DNA from: Silene conica
Taxonomy: Eukaryota; Streptophyta; Magnoliopsida; Caryophyllales; Caryophyllaceae
Direction of reading: 5' to 3'
Assembly: GCA_029255685.2 (NCBI GenBank)
Contig: CM055312.2
Span: 50,936,202-51,000,201, forward strand
DNA: 64,000 nucleotides
The translations under genes were made by a program, and so were the position numbers. Positions 11,153 to 22,300 of this stretch are shown here, piece after piece. The notes under the pieces were generated by a model. That model saw only the letters and a program-made list of their open reading frames with translations, did no database searches and had not been told where the DNA came from. The number at the start of each line of letters is the position of its first letter. Positions within the stretch are counted from its first letter, which is position 1.

Positions 11153-11217
11153 GGTATAGTATATATATTTATATCCGTTCGAGTTTCGAGGACGAAACTT
11201 TTTGAAGTTGCGGTGAT
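11153..11217 (+). promoter_or_regulatory. Polypurine tract region of element A
   Basis: The 65 bases between the integrase stop and the 3' LTR contain CGAGGACGAAACTTTTTGAA, the usual sequence before the polypurine tract in Tekay/Del elements. The tract itself (AAGTTGCGGTGAT) is pyrimidine-interrupted and weaker than usual. Confidence 0.55.
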
Positions 11218-12169
11218 TGTAACATCCCGTATTTTCGTAAAATCTAATTTGAGCGTTTTAAATTATATTATGTAATAAAATAATATTTTAATAATTTATT
11301 TCGAAAGATTTTAATTTAAAAGTAAGATCCGTCTTAAGAACCTCAAGTCTTTAAGACGAATACAAACTTGGCATTGTTTAAAGATCCAACTTAAATAACC
11401 GTTCTTATAATCCGACCCGTTTCATAATGCGGAAAGGACAACTACTTAAACCCTTATAAACCCCCAATGTCGACATATTGCTTCCCCTTCAATTCATTTC
11501 CACTGTAAAACAAATTCATCCTAAAACCTCCATTGATACTTCCTTCCTTCAAGCTTTTCTTCATCATCCGTTCTTCAAATCGCAAAAGTAAGTACATTTT
11601 CGGAATCCTCGTTCAATTTCCAAGTCATCTATCATTTCGGTTTCTCGTTTCCTCCACTTCGAAAATTCAGCCTGTTTTCATAATTCCGTTTTTATGCTCT
11701 TAAACCGGTTTTCTTTGTTTTGAGGCGAAGGATTTGACAACCCGGACGTTGATAGCTTCATACTCGAGGAAGATCTTTAGCCGGATAAGCTTGTGAGGTG
11801 ACGATAATGAGAAACTCGGCCTTTATGTGTATATTAGCATATTTGTTGTGATTCTTGTGTGGTTTCTGTTTTTGTTGATATATAATGATTCAAGGACTTA
11901 GTAACATGTTTAGGATGAGGTTATGGTGAAGAATTCATGCTTAAACTTGTTGTTATGTGATCTTATGTATATTTTCAGTTTTTCACATTTTGCGACGGAT
12001 ACTCGATATATACATTTGAGGATTGTTATGGGACTTGATTGCTGGTAGATAAGTCGTATTTGATGATTAGGAATGTTGGGTATGCATCATATGTAACGAT
12101 ATTGAAGTTTGTAGATCGAATTGTGGTAATTTGTTTTGGTCTGAAAATCACGATTTTGTGTACAGGCTC

Positions 12170-12548
12170 TCTGAGCCGGTCGACCGGCTGAGAGCGCGTC
12201 TTTGCGTTTTTGAAAGTTTTGAGAAAAAAGGGCTTTGGACTGCCAGCCGGCCGACCGGCTGCCTGCCGACCGGCTGGTAGTCCCTTTGTGTTGTGTTTGT
12301 TCTGCGTAAACCATAGCTAGATGGGAGCCCAGCCGGCAGACCGGCCGCCTGCCAGCCGGCTGGGAGTGCATATGGGGATGGATACGAATTTTAGTAAAAG
12401 CTAGGGAATGGGGTTCCCAGCCGGCCGACCGGCTGCCTGCCGACCGGCTGGGAGTCCTTTTTGGTGTTTCTTGGTTTTTGAAAAAGAGGTGTAGGCTGAG
12501 GGACCACCAGCCGGCCGACCGGCTGCCTGCCGACCGACTGGGGACCCC
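12170..12548 (+). repeat. Hairpin array in the 3' LTR of A
   Basis: Same five units as in the 5' LTR. The first is shorter, and the last has one stem change (ACCGACTGG for ACCGGCTGG). Confidence 0.8.
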
Positions 12549-12846
12549 TGAAGGCTTTTTATTGTTTTTCGATCATAAGTTTTGAACGGTCGATCGGTTT
12601 TGATTGAAATTCGTTTTGTATACCTGTGATATATTTTTGAGGTCCCCGGTATACGGGCAACACCATATCGAGTTTGGGAAAGGAGTGAGGATAGAGACCC
12701 CCCGGTCGGGTAACCGAAAGGGAAACCGGCTCTCCCTCGTCTCAGTTCCCGGGATCAATTAAGTGTTGATTAGAGGTTTAAGAAGTTAGAACTATAGGTT
12801 AGTTTCTACCTTTGGATGTTAGTGGTTATAATGGTTGTCGCGTGGT

Positions 12847-13333
12847 GGGATATGTGTTCAGTTCACCTCTGGACCCACTACGTGTTTATATGCCGCGTGA
12901 CGGGATATGTGTTAAGTTCACCTCTGGACCCGTTACGTGTTTTGCTTGGGCGTGTCAGGATATGTGTTAAGCTCACCTCTGGACCTGACACGTGATCGGT
13001 TGTCGTACACGGGATATGTGTTAAGTTCACCTCTGGACCCGTTGTGCGGCGACTGCGTATTGGGATATGTGTTAAGTTCACCTCTGGACCCAATACATGT
13101 TTGTAGCATTGGGATATGTGTTAAGCTCACCTCTGGACCCTTTGCTTTTGGATGATTAGGGATATGTGTTAAGTTCACCTCTGGACCCTTTTCATGATTT
13201 GTAAGTTTAGGGATATGTGTTAAGTTCACCTCTGGACCCTTTACTTGATTAGATGTTGGGATATGTGTTAAGTTCACCTCTGGACCCGACATAGTGTAGT
13301 AATGGGATATGTGTTAAGTTCACCTCTGGACCC
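12847..13333 (+). repeat. Spaced minisatellite, ten units, in the 3' LTR of A
   Basis: Ten copies of the 30-bp core. The four extra ones (about 12890-13075) are separated by spacers richer in CG and ACGTG than the other spacers. Confidence 0.9.
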
Positions 13334-14054
13334 GTTGCTAGTTTTCAGGATGTTTATCTGCTTGCCAAGATGATGGTACAGTGTCAGATATGCATGTCGA
13401 GTTATTGATGTTTAGTCATTTGAGGTTAAATCATCCAAGGCGTTGGATGACTCTTGTTCGGTTTCATAAATAGTTGGATTGAAAGACCCCCTGACTGGGT
13501 AACCAGTAGGGAGACCGGCTCTCCTTCCTATTTGTTTATGAAGTTGGTTGAGAGCCGTGCATGATAATCGCATGATAGTAAGAGATCAGGTGATGATTTG
13601 TTTATGCTTCACATGTTGTTATATGTTGGAGTATTCTGTATTGTTTTATGTGTTACGTGTTGTCACAAAAGGTGGCTAGGAGAACTCTAGTCACTCCCCA
13701 CTGATTGTGGCGTACATGTTTTCATGTATGTAGGTACATGCAGGATTGGAGATCGGGGTTCACGAGAGCTAGCGAGCGATGATCCGTTCATCATGACGTA
13801 CCCTTATATATCGTTTAGCTGGACTCTTAGTTTCGATACTTGTTTTGGTGCCTGTAGGGATGTTCCATCCCTGGCTGTGTATATATTTCATTTCAGTACT
13901 TAGAACTGCTACTTAACTATTTTGGTTTCAGTTTCAGTTACGTTTCAGTTTAAGACTTCTCGCATGTTGTTTCTTTTAAAAGTTTTAATTCCGCTGCATT
14001 TTTAGTACTTTTGTGTGTTTATATTTCCGCTTTCGCGAGGGGTTTTACACTGTT

Positions 14055-15259
14055 GGTGACATCTGGAAACTTGCAAAGAAAGAAAGGTTAGTAGGTCAGA
14101 AATTTGATGTTCACAGTAAACGAATGGGAAATAAAAACAAAACTAAGATTGTACCAAATGTTGATTTCATCAAAAGTCTTGATGTTTCACTTAGAGATAC
14201 TATGAGAAGGGTTGCTAAACAATGTAAGGTCTCACTTGGGCTAGTTCATTGATGGGTTAAAGAAGGTCTTATGAGACCTCATACAAGTTCCTTACACCCC
14301 CAACTAAGTGACTCCAACAAGATACATAGGCTAAAACATGCCCCTACAAGCTTTAATAATTGAACATGTTGAACAAGTAGCTTTAGATTTGAATGACTTA
14401 CCAACTTGTGAAATAAAATTCAGCGAGATGAGTAATGTAATCCATATCGATGAAAAGTGGTTTTTCATCACCTACGACAACCACAAGTTCTACATAGTAA
14501 GTGGAGAAGAACTCCCATACAGAAGCTGTCAGTCTAAGAGGTTCATCACGAAGGTGATGTTCATGTGTGCGGTGAGTAGGCCAGTGTATTCACCGGAAGG
14601 AGAATTACTGTTTGATGGGAAAATAGGGATGTTCCCATTCACCAAACAACAACCAGCTGCAAGATCAAGCAGAAACAGACCAAGGGGTACATTGGAAACA
14701 AAGTCTATTGACTCAATTACCAAGGACGTAACAAGAGCATGTATTCTTGAGCAAGTAATACCCGCAATAAAGAGTAAATGGCCAGAATTTCTAAGTAAGA
14801 ATATTGTCATTCAGCAAGACAATGCAAGACCGCATATAAACAATGAGGATCCTCAGTTTAGGGCAATTGCAAACACAGAAGGGTTCATTCAACATTCAAC
14901 TAGTATTTCAGCCCCCTAATTCACCTGATTTGAACACAAACGATCTCGGGTATTTTAGGGCACTACAGTCAATTCAAGCATCACAAAGGGCCAACACAAT
15001 AGATGAATTAGTTAATTCAGTTATGCAAGCTTTTGTTGAATACACCCCATCAAAGTTAAGTAACATTTTCTTAACATTACAAAGTGTTATGGCGGAGATT
15101 ATGAAGGTAAAGGGTCATAATAATTTCTCAATTCCACATATGGGCAAAGGCAATCTTGAAGCAATTGGAATGTTACCAAGAAATTTAACAGTTTCTGAAT
15201 CATTAGTAAGAGAATGTATTGAGTACTTGCAGGAAAAGGGTGATGTTATAGGGATATAA
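14055..15259 (+). pseudogene. MLE transposase, catalytic (DD39D) part, degenerate
   Basis: It continues the frame of the 1112-1249 fragment. A stop (TGA, 14250-14252) lies after SLGLVH, and a net +1 shift follows near 14340. The next open stretch (14338-14919) contains the first catalytic Asp in VIHIDEKWFFI and the second in IQQDNARPHI. A further frameshift near 14890-14910 moves the reading to the frame that holds QPPNSPDLN and the third Asp in NDLGYF, about 39 residues after the second. That is the plant DD39D signature. The frame ends at 15259 after LQEKGDVIGI. Total length would be about 450 codons, normal for plant MLE transposases. The protein cut and pasted the element at TA sites. With a stop, two frameshifts and the insertion of A it is dead. 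Confidence 0.85.
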
Positions 15260-17019
15260 CATCTAATGAATGAATTAGGCTATAATGTCTAAAGTATGGA
15301 AGTTTAGGAAATTGATTACATTTTACACATTTTTGTGAACTACGACAATGTTTAAGGTGTAATCACATTTTGGCTAATTGAATGTACTGAATGTTATTGG
15401 AATGATAATGGTATGCTATGTTTTAAGTGGTTCTTTATTTTAATGCAGTTTTTACAACTCTCAGGACTAATTAGCCTCATCATTGAGTTGTGCTAAGGAC
15501 GTATAAAGGCCTCCTAAACATACACCAAATATGGTAGACCATGTGGTGGCCTTAATACATCAACTAATTGGCTAAGATAAGTGCAAAATCTAAGCATAGA
15601 TACTACAAGAACATCCGTTTGGCATCAACTCTCAAACCATTAAGGTTTTATCATCACCGAGTTGTATCAGTAAGAAAGCCTCCTACACACACACCAACTA
15701 TGGTAGACCATGCTAGATGACTTAGCACACACACCAAGAGTTGGTAGACCATGTGGTGGCTGTATTACTGAACTGAATGACTCTCAAACCCTTAAGGATT
15801 TGTCATCACTGAGCCAGCCTCTCCGTCCAAAAACGGACCATCACTGAGGCATCAACAACATAATCCTAAAACCATCACAAATCCCAACAAACAGCTCTCA
15901 AACCATTAAGGGTTTATAATCACTGAGCCATCCTCTCAGTCCAAAACTGGACCATCACTGAGGTATCAATAACATAATCGTATTAGATCTAACATGCAAT
16001 GTTCCTAACAGCATCACAATCCCAACATTAAGAATAAATATGAACAAAATAAGTGAACAACAATTCAATTCAACAGCAATAACGAATGTAATTGTGATTA
16101 TAATCAACAAATGAACCAGCATACAACACATATGTTAAACATCCTGCAAATAATGTAGTGCCATACAATCAATCTTAAAGTCCTCGAAGTTTATCAGTAA
16201 ACATTTTTTGTTAGTCAGGAAAAACACGAACAGAAACACACGAACAGAAATACCCCAACCCCTTAGGAACAGAAATACCCCAACCCCTCTACCATAGAAC
16301 AAGCATCACCACAGAATAAATAATGACAGCAGACTAAGTATTACCCGTGGACTCAAAGACAGCAGACTATGGTAGAGAAATGAAGCCCGTCTACAAATCA
16401 TTAGGAGACGACTAAATCGAGGTGAATTAGAGTTTGATTTACTCGTTTTTTAACATAGAAATTGGACAATAAAAAATGAATACATTGACTATCATAGCTT
16501 TAATTTACTCGTTTGACAGTTGTATCTCATTTAAAAAAGAATGGTAAGTAGTTAGAAATTGTAGATACTTCGTAGAGTATTTGGTAAGCATTTATCATTT
16601 TTATTAACTAAATTTATTGGATGCATTAATCTATTCTGGTGAAATAATGCTACCCCAGCCTTAATGTCATCTTTTTATGATATGTATCAAACATTCAAAC
16701 TCTAATTCACCATTAATGGTGCAGACTATGTCCCAAGTTTCAGTTATGAACAAAAATCAGAAAAAAGTTTTAAAAGTACCAAACAAGAACATAATATTAA
16801 TAGATCTAACATGCAATGTTCCTAACAGCATCACAATAATCCCAACATTAACACTATTTATGAACAAAAATCAGAATAAAGTTTTAAAATTACCAAACAA
16901 GATAATAATATTAATATATCTAACATGCAATGGTCCTAACAGCATCACAATCCCAGCGTTAACAATAAATATGAACAAAAATTAAAAAATACGTACGAAG
17001 TACTAACCGGATACAGCAG
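15260..17019. repeat. Noncoding middle of the MLE with degenerate tandem repeats
   Basis: No gene seen. A block of about 114 bp beginning CTCTCAAACCNTTAAGG is repeated at 15781 and 15895, with an older partial copy near 15629. Each copy contains CATCACTGAG and GTCCAAAAACGGACC-type short inverted pairs. GAACAGAAATACCCCAACCC is duplicated near 16239-16290. A repeat of about 112 bp containing AACATGCAATG and CCTAACAGCATCACAAT occurs at about 16740-16980 (two copies), with a partial copy near 15985-16030. The block lies between the two convergent coding regions. Confidence 0.65.
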
Positions 17020-17496
17020 TCACTTTATTTCATTTGGTTTTTTGCGTTTTGCGAGACATCTAGCCTCAAATTTTTTCATGTTTATATAACTTTGAGTTCC
17101 AGGTTCGGGACCACATCGTTTACCTTTCAGTGAAGCCGTTGTAACCATAGATTTTTTCGCTTCCCTCTCTAAAAAACATCTTTCAAAAGCTTTGAACCTC
17201 TCATAACTACCACCTTTCAATGGAGAAATTGATTCAACAACCACATGAACACCAGATCTGGGCTTCTCACCATCATCATTAACTCTATTTTTACCCGAAT
17301 CACCTCCAACTTCAACGTCACAGCCTTCATCATCAGGTTCAACTTCAACATCGCATTCAAACTGGGTATCTGGAACCTCAAATCCGAAATCCTCCTGATC
17401 GAGAGAATCAGGAACAATGGTATTAGGATAGGAGAAACCGGATAAAACATCATCATCTTCTTCAGAAAAATCCGAAGAGTAGTAGTAATTCATCAT
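17020..17496 (-). CDS. Second, unrecognised ORF of the MLE, antisense to the transposase
   Basis: On the minus strand two adjacent ATGs (17496 and 17493) start an intact frame of 158 codons; the frame is open farther upstream but without an ATG. The N-terminal third is acidic (SSDFSEEDDD, then many D/E residues). The middle has FKAFERCFLEREAKKSM, which could be a short helix. The C-terminus is basic (ARCLAKRKKPNEIK), perhaps a nuclear signal. I do not recognise the protein. Upstream on its strand lie a CT-rich leader (17635-17654) and then the right end of the MLE, so it looks like a gene read inward from the right terminal repeat, converging on the transposase. It could be an accessory MLE protein or a captured host fragment. 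Unlike the transposase it has no stop or frameshift. Confidence 0.5.
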   Translation of the reverse strand: MMNYYYSSDFSEEDDDVLSGFSYPNTIVPDSLDQEDFGFEVPDTQFECDVEVEPDDEGCDVEVGGDSGKNRVNDDGEKPRSGVHVVVESISPLKGGSYERFKAFERCFLEREAKKSMVTTASLKGKRCGPEPGTQSYINMKKFEARCLAKRKKPNEIK

Positions 17497-17782
17497 CTGT
17501 ATTTGTAAGGTATTAATGTAAAGAGGATGGAGGGAAAGTGACTTGAGGTTGGTGATGAATGAAGATAAGAGTTTCAAGGTGGGAAGGTTTAGTGCAATTT
17601 TTTTAGAGAGAGGAAGAAAGATATACAGAGAGGTAAAGAGAGAGAGAGAGAGAGCGGCTGCTTACACAAATGAACAGACGGTTTCATGAAATTACAAACG
17701 TCGCTTAACAAACCCTAGGTAGAACTGGGTGGGTTGGAAGGTTTTGGAAAGAGTAAATTGGGTGGGTGGGAACGTGGGTAGG
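17497..17782 (-). promoter_or_regulatory. Leader side of the antisense MLE ORF
   Basis: A CT-rich stretch on the minus strand with a (GA)n/(CT)n run at about 17635-17654, common in plant 5' UTRs. GTAGG at 17778-17782 is the left target duplication of element B, so B cut this leader from the MLE right end at 53877-54221. Confidence 0.4.
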
Positions 17783-18733
17783 TGTAACACCCCCATTTAT
17801 TTAGAGGCCTGATCTAGGACTTCCCCAAATAATCAAGGGTGTTACCATCTCGGATAACCGAGGCAGTAGATAACAAATCGAAGAAACACAGTACTTTATT
17901 TGGTAATTAAAATGGTAAAACATGAAGTCTCCAAAACAACTCTATTACAACTGTCTCATGATAAAAATGAAGTTTAACTAAGTAACGTCATCTATTACTA
18001 GACTGGTCAGGTTCATAGCCTCTCCTCCCATCCAGCTCCCGTGAGTCCAAGACCTGTCAATCTGCTCCCCAATAAATTGGATCAACACAGACACAAATAA
18101 GCAAACAGGGTCAACACATGGTTGAGTAGGTAATATAATCAAAACATGAAACAACACAATATACATTTTCTCCATCTCCACAACCTCCAATTCTCCATTT
18201 CACCTCCAACACACCACACCTCCCATGGCCATATCACAAGTCCCTTATCACAAGACCCATATCACAAGACCCATTTCACAACCTCCGATCTCCACATTAT
18301 TCGATATTAAACATTCAATCACAATATATATCACCATGAAATATATCAATCAGATAATGAGTATCCTCATGTCAAATCACAATTACCACATAGATATTCC
18401 CCTACCTCAATAGTCGGATGAAGTCGTCAGTTGCACAGCTGCTAAAAATGCACTCGGAAATCGTTACCTAAACGTGTAATGCGCATGATTAATAAGACTC
18501 CCTAATTTACGTGATACAAGTACGACTACTAAATATAGAAACTTTCCTAAAGTAGGCATCTCCCAAAATAGTAACTTCTGAAAATAGATACTTTGGTTTT
18601 GAAATTCAAACTATTTAAAATATGCATTTAATAACCACATCAAAACCTTCCTATAATAAACACCCATATTCCCATACTAATAATTCTAATATTGGTAAGT
18701 AAATTAATACATAATAAAATATAATACTAATAC

Positions 18734-18796
<63 letters not shown>

Positions 18797-20075
18797 CATA
18801 AATAAACATTTTAACCCAAAATAACATTCCCTTACCCGTGTACTAGCACCCGTGACAACAGCCCCCTTAAGACCACCGTGACACGCCTTACTACCACCGA
18901 CAGCCACCGACACAAACACCCAGATTGCCTTCTACCACCACAACCACCAGCCACTTGACCGACAGCCGCCGGTGAGTTGAACCAGGGCCCAGATCAGGCC
19001 TGGTTCCTCACCCACGACCCTGACCACGCTACTTTAACCATCACTTCGACGCAATCCCCGCCACAACCAACACCAGCCTCGACCACCAAGACCACCCCTG
19101 GACTCCAGACTCCAGACACGGTGGTAGCATCGCACTGACCTCCCCTGAGTCCTCAATGCTACCACCCCCAAACACCCCTGTACACGCCTATGCAAAAACA
19201 AAACTGGACTGCAACAAAACACAACCTCACGACCACCCCTGACAAACCACCCTGTACCACCATGACCAGACACCACCGTACCTCGAGACCACCACCACGA
19301 GCAACCCCCATAAACCACATGTCTCAACACCCAAAGACCCATAGCAATAAACATACGAACAAATCTAAAAACTGATTATAAAACGCATCAGAAAAACGCC
19401 TGTTGAACTCGTTACATCCCTTCCCTAACACCGCATTCGCCACCTTCGAAAGTGTGCAAAAACAACCAACGACACGACACCTATGACCAACATATACTCA
19501 TTATACATCCTAGTATAATCGTATGTAAAAACAACAAGAAATAAACGTGTTTGCATTCCCCTAAAAAGACGACAAAGACCATACATAAAACTGAGATTAA
19601 AGTGAACGTGGTGAGCATACCAGATCCTTGGCCAAATCGAGGTACCCTAGGACCACCTACGACCACCGTGAGCAGGCTCTTTTTCTTCCCTACAGTGACG
19701 GCTAGGTTGTTGTGAGATATTGTTTGTGTTTGAATAGGGTTTAGGGTATGGAAAACCTCCCTATATATGGCGGAAGGCAGGTGTTCTAAACAGAGGTTCT
19801 GAAAAAAACGTATGGGCTAGGTCTTTGTCACACTTTTCGAGGCCCAACTCGAGATACCAGCAAGTCACAAGTTCGAGTCTTATTAACATCATACCACTAC
19901 TATTATTACAAGATGCCTTGGTTCCCATTTCGAATCCCACTGAAGACCAAAACGCTCATCAAAATGCGAGTATGCACAAGCTTATAAAACGACCAATTAA
20001 TAAGTAACTCATCACTTAACCATAAATTACCCATGAATTACTATATTTTTAATAATAATAATTCGGATTATTACA
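17783..20075 (-). mobile_element. 3' LTR of element B
   Basis: 2293 bp. Contains an AAT microsatellite (18718-18796), a GGTTC...CTCACCGGC-type block near 18970-19020 and the tRNA-like antisense block near 19806-19895. The polypurine tract abuts its right end in plus coordinates. Confidence 0.85.
18718..18796. repeat. AAT microsatellite in the 3' LTR of B
   Basis: A long AAT run. The matching position of the 5' LTR (about 44054-44093) has a much shorter run, a replication-slippage difference that arose after insertion. Confidence 0.9.
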
Positions 20076-20088
20076 GTCTTCCCCCCTT
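20076..20088 (-). promoter_or_regulatory. Polypurine tract of element B
   Basis: Minus strand AAGGGGGGAAGAC directly before the LTR start TGTAATAATCC. It primes plus-strand DNA synthesis. Confidence 0.85.
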
Positions 20089-20232
20089 AAAATGAATTTC
20101 GTCCCGAAGTTCACCCACTCATAACGTCAACACATACACACGACACACCCTAATCATGTTAAAAACATGTTAAAATCATGAAATGTTACATTCTACGCCA
20201 CTAAAAAAAGAGTTACGTCTTCGTAACTTACC

Positions 20233-20987
20233 TCAAACGAAAAGCTGCGGATAACGCTCCTTCATGGACGCCTCGGACTCCCAAGTAGCTTCCTCCATGT
20301 TGTGATTGGTCCATAAGACCTTGACCAACACTGTCTCTCCATTTCGCGTCTTTCGAATCTTCCTATCCAAAATCTCCTTTGGAAGCTCAACATAAGTAAG
20401 TTGCTCATCGACCTCAATCACCTCATGGCTCAACACATGTGAGGGATCATTCAAATACTTCCTTAACTGAGACACATGGAACACATTATGGACCCTGGAG
20501 AGAGCTGGTGGTAAAGCTAACCAATATGCCACCTCCCCAACCCTGTCCAAAATCTCAAATGGTCCAATAAACTTTTGACTCAGTTTACCTCGCTTTCCAA
20601 ACCTCATTACACCCTTCATAGGAGATACCTTCAGCAGTACCTTCTCGCCTACCTCAAAAGAAATGTCACTCCTCTTGAGATCTGCATAACTCTTCTGTCT
20701 GTCCTGGGCAGCCCTAATTTTCTGTCGGATTACCTGGACTTGCTCAACCATTTCCTGAATCATTTCCGGACCCAAAACCATAGCGTCAGCTCGATCATCC
20801 CAGCACGCAGGACTCCGACACTTCCTCCCGTACAATGCCTCAAATGGAGCCATAGCAATACTGGCGTGGTAGCTATTATTATAAGAGAACTCTATCAACC
20901 CCAGTCGGTCTTCCCATGATCCCCCGAATTCCAACACGCAAGCTCTTAACATATCTTCCAAGGTTTGAATAGTCCTCTCTGTCTGAA
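20233..20987 (-). pseudogene. Element B integrase, C-terminal half
   Basis: Begins with the codons after the second catalytic region (QTERTIQTLEDML, with the catalytic Glu) and runs to PQLFV at 20233. It includes the GPFEILDRVGEVAYWLALP fold and the tail VLVKVLWT...ATWESE typical of the Tekay/Del clade. The frame is continuous with 38717-39209 when element C is ignored. At the junction the usual Gly before QTER is Val. No stop within this piece. Confidence 0.85.
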
Positions 20988-20992
20988 CATCT

Positions 20993-22300
20993 TGTTGGAG
21001 GAAGTGTCCTCGACAATAGTGTGTTGACGTAATTAAAACTCATTTGAATGAAACACAACTGGGAGTGTTACTCTTTTAAAGTCGACTGATCAACATTTAT
21101 CGATAATGATTGGCTGTCTAGAGTTTGACATTATCGTCATATGATGGTGGTGATCAGTTGATCCCTTAAGGTCATATCTTTAGGGAATTCCGTCTCAATG
21201 GAATAATTAATTAATATTGTATTGGATACAAATTAATTAATAACTGGAAATTTTGGAAATAATTTTATATGACGAATATTATTTATAATGGGATTATAAT
21301 AATAATTAAAGTCAAAGTAATAGAATTGTTTTATTACTCGGTTTTATTTATTCGTTTAGGAAACGATTAAATTGAGAATGAACACGGTTGATCATAAAAT
21401 TACAAAGAGTTGTAATTAAATTATGACATTACATTTTTTGTACAATAATAATTTCGAATTATTAGTGTATTTATTTAAATGTAATAAATTTGTAAATTAT
21501 GAATTTTAATAGTTAAAATTGCACAATTAACAAATTGAGTCATGTGTTATGGAACATATGTGACATGTTACAAATTAACACAATTGACAAAGATAAAATG
21601 GGTCCATTTTGGACCTCATTTGGACCGTGTAAACATGTAGTATACATGTGAGTTTGTGTGTGTAAGTGTATAAGGATTGTGTGTGTAAGTGAATGTGTAA
21701 GAGTGTAAGGCATATTCTTGCCTTTGTGTAAGTAAAAGAAAGGCATGCATAGGCCATTGTGGGCATGTGATTGCCGGCCAAAGAGTGAGCAAGTAAGCTC
21801 ACATTTGCTCTTTAAATACACTCAAACACACCTCACAAATGACTAAGGGTTTTTGCACACTAGTTGTTGTTGCTAAGTTAATGCTTACACTAACACAACA
21901 CCACAACATCATTCTCAATATATTTCTAAGTAAAATAGTTTTTACTAAGGAAATAATTATTTCCTATACTAATAATATTAAGAGTAATATTATTATTATT
22001 ATTTCTAGTATACTTATACTAATTTTCTAGTAACAAAATTAGTATTAGTTTGAGATCGGGTCTTTGATACGCATCTTTTGGAGACGATTTTTCTTAGATC
22101 GTTTAAGGGTATTTCGGTGGTTTGAAGACTCATATAATAGGTGATTATTGAGTATAAACCTTCTAAAACCAATGTAAGGACTATCTCATCTTATGATATC
22201 ATCTTGCATGCATAAGATCCATTTAAGTTTTATGACTAAACTTAAAGAAACAAAACTCACATTAGATTTGAGTATAAAATAAGGAACCTAGTTTCCAACA
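20993..22300 (+). mobile_element. 5' LTR of element C
   Basis: 1308 bp, TG...CA. TTTAAATA near 21812 is a possible TATA box. It differs from the 3' LTR at about seven bases (for example GGAATTCCGTC versus GGAATTTCGTC). Confidence 0.9.

Larger units (their letters stand above)
1250..14049 (+). mobile_element. Element A: Ty3/gypsy chromovirus, Tekay/Del type, inserted in the MLE transposase
   Basis: LTRs at 1250-3885 and 11218-14049 begin TGTAACATCCCG and end TTTTACA. The 5-bp duplication CTGTT is at 1245-1249 and 14050-14054. Domain order is gag, protease, reverse transcriptase, RNase H, integrase, with a C-terminal LVKILWR...TWETE segment typical of the Tekay/Del lineage. A solo LTR (5652-8312) interrupts it. 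Its own length is about 10.1 kb. Apart from repeat-number changes I count roughly a dozen base differences between the LTRs, so it is fairly young. A stop after the protease and a frameshift before the integrase make it defective. Confidence 0.9.
11218..14049 (+). mobile_element. 3' LTR of element A
   Basis: 2832 bp, same ends as the 5' LTR. The hairpin array lies at about 12170-12548 and the minisatellite at 12847-13333. It differs from the 5' LTR by about a dozen scattered substitutions, four more minisatellite units and a 19-bp loss in the first hairpin. The target duplication CTGTT follows at 14050. Confidence 0.9.

Noticed and set aside
16677-16985. 102-codon ORF in the MLE
   Set aside because: It follows the 112-bp tandem repeat and has no family features or promoter.
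18704-18919. Leucine-run ORF on the minus strand
   Set aside because: It is the translation of the AAT/ATT microsatellite.
21540-22030. Short ORFs in the C LTR (recurring at 37956-38446)
   Set aside because: LTR duplicates; sequence is GT-rich and AT-rich simple DNA.
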